Below, piece by piece: positions 58,376-64,000 of a stretch of DNA of 64,000 nt. Source of the stretch: Sclerodactyla briareus. Lineage: Eukaryota > Echinodermata > Holothuroidea > Dendrochirotida > Sclerodactylidae. Position 1 is the first letter of the stretch. Every line of letters begins with the position of its first letter. The notes beneath the pieces are model-generated. The model saw nothing but the letters and a program-made list of their open reading frames with translations, did no database searches and had not been told where the DNA came from. The stretch spans positions 310,001 to 374,000 of the forward strand of contig JAODTK010003221.1 in the NCBI GenBank assembly GCA_026419785.1. The letters are read 5' to 3'. Both the position numbers and the translations under genes were made by a program.

Positions 58376-59764
58376 TAACTGGATAGGCTAATGTTTTGCC
58401 ATGACCATTGACCACATGCCCTAGGCTAACAATACGCTCTGGGTAGTCCTGTATGGTACGGCACGGCAACTTTTCCATGAGGAAAGTTCAGATTGACACA
58501 AACTAAGAAGTAAATAAGGAGTCTCATTTTGCACCCCACCCCATCTGATTATGTAGAGCCGTCACTCTTCCCACTCAGCAAACCGGACACTGATGGCCAT
58601 AATGTGAATATCTATCATTCCCGTTGTTAACCCTGATCCCAATTTACTTTGCCAAGGTGAAACTTGCCCACAGCACCCCGACAAGCCTCCAATCTATCTG
58701 TCAAGATGAGACGTTTAGGCTGCTCTACGTAACATCGTCCTGGGCACGTCCATGGTGTGGGTCATGCTAGACCATGGCCTCATATGTACTACAGCGACTG
58801 TGGGAAGGAGGTCAATGCAACGAGTGGATGACCCATGCCCAGCCAAGGAGGGTGAGTACCATGCATTGATTGTTTTTTTCAAATCGAGGAAGATCGAAGT
58901 AATGGAACAGTTTAACAGTCCACGGTCGCCAAACCCAAAGTAGTGGAAGTGAAAATAGATAGAATCTTGGTTTTTTTTTAGACAGGTTGTGAATTGCGAA
59001 AAACTGAAATAGAGTAGGTCTGTTTCACCATCCATACCCCTCTAGCACTGGTGTGTATGATCCAGTGAATGTTTTAATTTCATTAATCATAAGCATCCTT
59101 CACCACTGGACTACTTGCTGTTCGTGGATCGCTGTGAGCAGGGGATGCAGCTACACTTGTTGTGCTGGGTGGTGTTGCCAGCACAGCCAATAAATTCATC
59201 ATTTAGTTTCACCATTTAAAACCAACAGTCAAATGAATTGAAAGTCACCGATCAGCAAATTGACTGGCAATTGGTACCCCAAGTTAACCGGCACTAGAAA
59301 AACTTGGCTAGCGACCGTCCACTGGGCACGGATGCAAGGTGTACCTCAAAATCTATTCCAATGGCGACAACTGACCACCCAGAAAAGGATTAAATAGTTA
59401 CCCATGTGCCGGTTGCATATAGATGACCTCACCTAAACTAACTGAAGTCTTCACTTCTTGTTCTTAATAGCAGAGGGGGGGAGGGGCAGGGTTCACCTGC
59501 CTGGCCATTAACAGAGGCCTCAATATTGTAGAATATGCTTCATTGAGATGAGATTATTGAACCGTGAATGAAATAAAGGATTGACTAAACTGAATGTTGA
59601 TTCTAATTACCACACTGCTGCCTAGATTCTTTAAGGCAGCATTTATCCAGGGCTCGGTTGGCCAGGATTTTGTGTGAAGTGCTGGTGCATGCAGCCAGTG
59701 AGTTATCTACATGAAGACCGAATTAAACATAGACTTGAATCTCTGGTCCAGACGGTGGGACGGG
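58376..59764. other. Non-coding stretch
   Basis: No supported gene. A 130-bp segment at about 58722-58851 has an AG in front and GGAGG|GTGAGTA behind, but no recognisable protein. Confidence 0.35.
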
Positions 59765-61135
59765 ATTAGAGTTGTGGTGATGTCAGCGGTCAGCCTATGT
59801 TGTCCATGGGATTGGGTTGTCAGCTTGTGTTGTTTAAGGGATAGTGATGTCAGCCTGTGTTTGGTAAGCTAGGGCTGTTGGCCTGTGTTGTTTATGGGAT
59901 AGGGATGTCAACTTGTGTAGTTGGTGGGATACAGATGTCAGACTGTGATGTTTGTGGGATAGGCCTGTGTTGTTTGGGGGATAGCGATGTCAACCTGTGT
60001 TGTTTGTGGGATAAGGATGTAAACATGTGTTGTTTGTGGGATAGGGATATCAACCTGTGTTGTTTGTGGGATAGGGATGTCAGCCTGTGCTGTCTATGGG
60101 ATAGGGATGTCAGCCTGTGTTGTTTGTGGGAAAGGGATATCAGCTTGTGTTGTTTAAGGGATAGTGATGTCAGCCTGTGTTGTTTGTGGGATAGTGATGT
60201 CAGCCTATGTTGTCCATGGGATAGGGATGTCAGCCTGTGCTGTCTATGGGATAGGGATGTCAGCCTGTGTTGTTTGTGGGATAGGGATATCAACCTGTGT
60301 TGTTTGTGGGATAGGGATGTCAGCCTGTGTTGTTTGTGGGATAGTGATGTCAGCCTATGTTGTCCATGGGATAGGGATGTCAACCTGTGTTGTTTGTGGG
60401 ATAGGGATATCAGCCTCTGTTGTTCAAGGGATAGTGATGTCAGCCTGTGTTGTTTATGGGATAGGGATGTCAACCTGTGTTGTTTGTGGGATAGGGATAT
60501 CAGCCTCTGTTGTTCAAGGGATAGTGATGTCAGCCTATGTTGTCTATGGGATAGGGATGTTAGCCTGTGCTGTTTGTGTGATAGGGATGTCAACCTGACC
60601 TGTGTTGTTTGTGGGATAGGGATATCAGCCTCTGTTGTTCAAGGGATAGTGATGTCAGCCTATGTTGTCTATGGGATAGGGATGTTAGCCTGTGCTGTTT
60701 GTGTGATAGGGATGTCAACCTGACCTGTGTTGTTTGTGGGATTGGGGATGGAAGCCGTGGTGTTTGTGGGATAGGGATGTCGTCTGTGTTGTTGTGAGAG
60801 GGGATGTCAGGCCTGTGTTGTTCATAGATAGGGAGAGTCAGCCTGTGGTGTGGGATAGGGATTTCAGCTCGCCATGTGTTGTTTGTGGGATTTATGTGTT
60901 TTCGCATATTCTAGTGCTGGGGTTTGGGGGGGGATAGTGATGTCAGCCTGTGTTGTTTATGGAATATTTGTCAGTCTGTGGTGTGGTGGGATTAGGGAAG
61001 TCAGCATGTAGTGTGTGTGGGATAGAGATGTCAGTCTGTGATGTTGTGGGATAAGGATGTCAGCCTGTGTTGTTGGTCAGAATGGGAGTCGGACTATGTT
61101 GTTTTGGATAGGGTGTCAACCTGTGGAATACAGAT
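59765..61135. repeat. 30-bp minisatellite array, about 45 units
   Basis: The unit is GGATAGGGATGTCAGCCTGT followed by GTTGTTTGTG, 30 bp. The core (about 59.99-60.73 kb) is very regular, with flanks decayed on both sides. Variants (AGTGATGTC, TATGTTGTCCATG, CTCTGTTGTTCAAG) recur in the same order. A 123-bp block at about 60479-60601 is repeated essentially exactly at about 60602-60724, a higher-order repeat. Because 30 is a multiple of three, long frames are open on both strands (288 codons plus, 233 codons minus), giving a 10-residue Cys-rich repeat on the plus strand. I see no start context, splice signal or homologue to support translation. Confidence 0.9.
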
Positions 61136-61207
61136 CCTATTTCACCAACTCTACTTACAGTAACCCTGATCGGAACCCCGCATCCCAATCATGCCATGTA
61201 CAAAGTG

Positions 61208-62023
61208 AAGCCGCGTTTCCGTGCACTCGGGCGAGCGGGCGTTTTGGAAGACAAGTTTCCATTCAAGCGGGCGGGCAGGCGGCGGGGTCTTTCTCGAGTC
61301 ACGCACTCTTCTCCACTGTTAGTGTGTATATGCGTATATAAGAACCGATGATCCTACTTTATAAATATTGGATTATTTATTATTGTTATCTGTTATTATT
61401 GTTATTTATTATTGTGTTGTTGTTCATTGTCGTTGTTGTTGTTGCGTCGGGTTGTCGTTGTCGTCGTTGTCGTTGTTGTCGTTGTCGGTGTTGGCGTTTG
61501 GTTGTTTTATTGGTGTTGGTTGTCAAACACAGACGCATACGAGCTGATTAGTGTTTGAACCTAAAACCGGTGTTCATTTTCTGAAAAACATCGTTCTAAA
61601 AGTCAACGATTACGGCCCACCATTAAAAACGGCACAATTGACAGGTTTTGGAGATCTAATGAGCAATACTTGACATATCATGGATTTAAAGAGGTAATTA
61701 TTACTGTGTTCAAATAGGTGTCTGGCCATTGAAATATAGACACAATCTGTATAAAATCTCATCTAGGTTGAAACAGTGATGAAGTTGTTTGGGAACATTA
61801 TTCGAACCTAAAATTGTCCTCACTCCCATTATGCCAGCTTCAATGCCGGTAAGATGCAGGGAAATCCCCCGAGAATTGAATTGCAAAATACCACGCGGGG
61901 ACACAGCGGGCTGGCGGAAAAATCGCCTGCCCGTCCGCGTGCATGGAGGAAAAGGCTCAGTTGAAAATAACGATGAGCGATTTTAGACGCCTGCTCGCCC
62001 CGCGTGCATGGAAACGCAGGCTT
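61208..62023. mobile_element. Non-autonomous DNA transposon inserted in the minisatellite
   Basis: The left end AAGCCGCGTTTCCGTGCACTCGGG... is matched in inverse by the right end, which on the minus strand reads AAGCCTGCGTTTCCATGCACGCGGGG. A second GC-rich inverted block (CGGGCGGGCAGGCG against CGCCTGCCCGTCCGCG) lies just inside. The interior includes a GTT/GTC trinucleotide tract (about 61420-61520). There is no transposase and no clear target duplication. It separates the main minisatellite from its decayed tail. Confidence 0.65.
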
Positions 62024-62189
62024 AACAAGCTTCTGGCTATTGCAGAAGTGCCAGTGGCAGTACCAATCGCCCTTCTCTCTTGCCAGTCAAGTGCAATTTC
62101 TTGCAGTATTGGCTATCCATTGTTTACTTGGTATTTATCTTTTCTGAGTATCTTCATCCCTCGAATTGAGCTTTTTCAACAGTAGTTAG

Positions 62190-62410
62190 TGGTGGATGTC
62201 AGCCGGTGTTGGTTTGGGGGATAAGGACTTGTCAGCCATGTTGTGTGGGGACTAGGGATATAAACCTCTTGTGCTGGTGGAAACAGATGTTAGCCTTATT
62301 GTTGTGGGATGGGCCTGTGTCAGCCTGTATGATGCGCGAATTAGGGATGTCATTGCCAGCCCGTGTTGTCTGTGGAATAGCAGTGATATTAGCCTGTGCT
62401 GTTATACTCA
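62190..62410. repeat. Decayed tail of the 30-bp minisatellite
   Basis: Recognisable GGATGTCAGCC.GTGTTG, AGGGATGTCATTGCCAGCCC and GTGATATTAGCCTGTGCTG units with irregular spacing. They continue the array on the far side of the DNA transposon. Confidence 0.7.
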
Positions 62411-64000
62411 TGGCTTTCTCTCAGCCGACTTTTACAGTATCTTCGCTCTGAATTTTTCATCTTGCCTTACTGTATTCTCCTCTCACTATTCATGGCCAAA
62501 TCTTCGTATCTGCAAGTAATAAGGTTACCTGCTCCCCCTGGCAAATGTTGCCTAGGGTATGCTACAATGTACTCATCCATGGAATACTATGAAGGAATGA
62601 ATATTTCGCATTGGCAAGTTTCTGCCTCTGATCTCGAGGAGGGTACATGTGATTTCATGACACTTGGTTAGGAAGATAACACATCGTTCACACACAACAA
62701 TGCGTATGTGACCTTCAATTTGAGACACCATTATTTTTGTTTTTTTTCTACTGCTGGCCTCCTTATGCGGGGAAGAAAATGCCCAACCCTCGCTCGTAGC
62801 GGAGTGGCGGAGCATTCGAAAGACCCACCCATTCATTCAGCTCAAGCATTTTTACCATGGTTTAATGGAATGGACTATTTCATGGTTGACATGTTGGACA
62901 ATTCGGATCATGCTCGGAAGCAGAGAATTAAGGGAATCCATATTCAGAAAAAAAAGCGTCCGCCATCTGGGGAAGAGACCCACCCTCTCACTTTTGTTGG
63001 CTACGGGCCTGACCCTAGCCCCATCCTCTATCTAAGTACACCAAACCTGCTAGTTATGTTAACGTACATGCTCACCATGGTACATTCTTTAGTGTGCAAG
63101 TTCGTTGATCTGTGTGAGAAAAATTAAGACTCTCCGTTGTCAACTGGTTATGTCTTTCTCTCACTGTCTGCTGCCTATTTTATCAAAGTACTGCACTTTT
63201 TGTTTGTTTCCTGCACCCAGCGGTGATGCCTCAATTCCCTGATGGAGAGCTTTAATCGTCCATTCCGAGTTGGGCAGGAAGTTCCGTGGTTCTGAGAACT
63301 CTAATCTTGTTAATGGCTCTCTTTCCTTGCTCTGTTGAGACCGTGACGATTAGTTAATATTTGTTTCACCCCTTTTGTTCATGGTCGTCGCAATGGCTGC
63401 ATGTGCGGTATATAAGTGGTAAAAAAACCATTGGGTGATTATTACAAAAAACAACAACGAGAAAGCGGGTTTCCGCTTATTGTGGCTCAAACCAGTTCCT
63501 CTTATGATTACAGTTCCTTAATAGCACAAACATGCACATGCTGCACATTCAAGGCTGGATCAGAGTGGTTACCAATATTGACATGAGGAAATTTTTCACT
63601 GAGGGGACAAAGTTTTCTATGTAAGATCATAATTAAACAGATTGAAAAACAACTTCTATCTACTCAATCCCTGCTGCAAAGGCTTACCCAATGCCTGCCT
63701 TCTCACTCAAAGTACACAAATCCACAGCCTTTCTGACTTTGAAGAGACGTTCCATCTCAGGTCTTAAACCGTACATGGTCATGCAACGAGATCATCTTTA
63801 AACTGATACAGATGAAAAGAGGACATGTCGAAAACCCCACAACCAAATCTGGCGATTCTGATATGTTTCCTCGTTGAGTTATTTGTTTTACTAATTGATG
63901 ACATCACCAAGTACAATACAAAAGCCGCCTATTGACTTCACACTACATCTGCTATTTTTGCACTTTAGAGCAGACAAATATTAGTTTATTATTCATGAAT
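62411..64000. other. Non-coding or unassigned right end
   Basis: A 139-codon plus-strand open frame at 62708-63127 has no recognisable domain and is the only sizeable frame. No repeat family was recognised. A TATA-like TATATAAG at 63410-63417 is not attached to any gene I can support. Confidence 0.3.

Noticed and set aside
58722-58851. Possible plus-strand exon between TTTAG and GGAGG|GTGAGTA
   Set aside because: Splice-like borders only; the translation shows no recognisable domain in any frame and no partner exon.
59892-60593. 233-codon minus-strand open frame with a Ser-Leu-Ser-His-Lys-Gln-His repeat
   Set aside because: It is the antisense of a 30-bp minisatellite. Open frames on both strands follow from the period being divisible by three, and nothing else supports a gene.
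62708-63127. 139-codon open frame near the right edge
   Set aside because: No domain, no exon partners, no conserved motif; could be chance.

Overview
The window is animal genomic DNA. Coding exons are small, flanked by GT-AG splice sites, and lie in a sea of introns and repeats. The only gene I can name confidently is DUS3L, the tRNA-dihydrouridine(47) synthase, on the minus strand. It spans about 24.97-39.47 kb in at least eleven coding exons. The repeats are a tRNA-derived SINE family, hAT-like and TTAA-type non-autonomous transposons, Jockey/CR1-group LINEs, a Ty3/Gypsy relic, many poly-G/poly-C runs and young-looking minisatellites. They suggest an invertebrate, perhaps a marine deuterostome such as an echinoderm or hemichordate. 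That placement is inference and weak.

Layout: 0-2.4 kb is intergenic with a SINE. At 2.5-4.3 kb there are two phase-compatible minus-strand exons of a serine-rich protein I do not recognise. From 5 to 14 kb lie repeats: an inverted 16-bp minisatellite, a 1.5-kb hAT-type element with a perfect 8-bp target duplication, a 98-bp triplication and SINEs. From 14.86 to 22.41 kb is an old, broken Ty3/Gypsy element with both LTRs. DUS3L follows, with a fold-back element and a minisatellite in its introns. From 40 to 51.4 kb is repeat-rich: AT arrays, GAGTCC hexamer clusters, a BEL/Pao-like fragment, and a minus-strand LINE split by a 3.27-kb insertion that itself contains a ~190-bp tandem array and a second LINE fragment. 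From 52 to 59 kb there is a fold-back element, a SINE, a decayed tandem array and two phase-matched exons of an unrecognised gene. From 59.8 to 62.4 kb is a 30-bp minisatellite interrupted by a small DNA transposon.

The most consequential observation is that most DUS3L exons show conserved protein in two or three frames, with apparent single-base losses, while splice sites and splice phases are largely kept. Base-calling or consensus errors in the assembly explain this more easily than a pseudogene. No genes appear to act together in an operon-like or pathway sense. No CRISPR, canonical tRNA gene or rRNA gene was seen.
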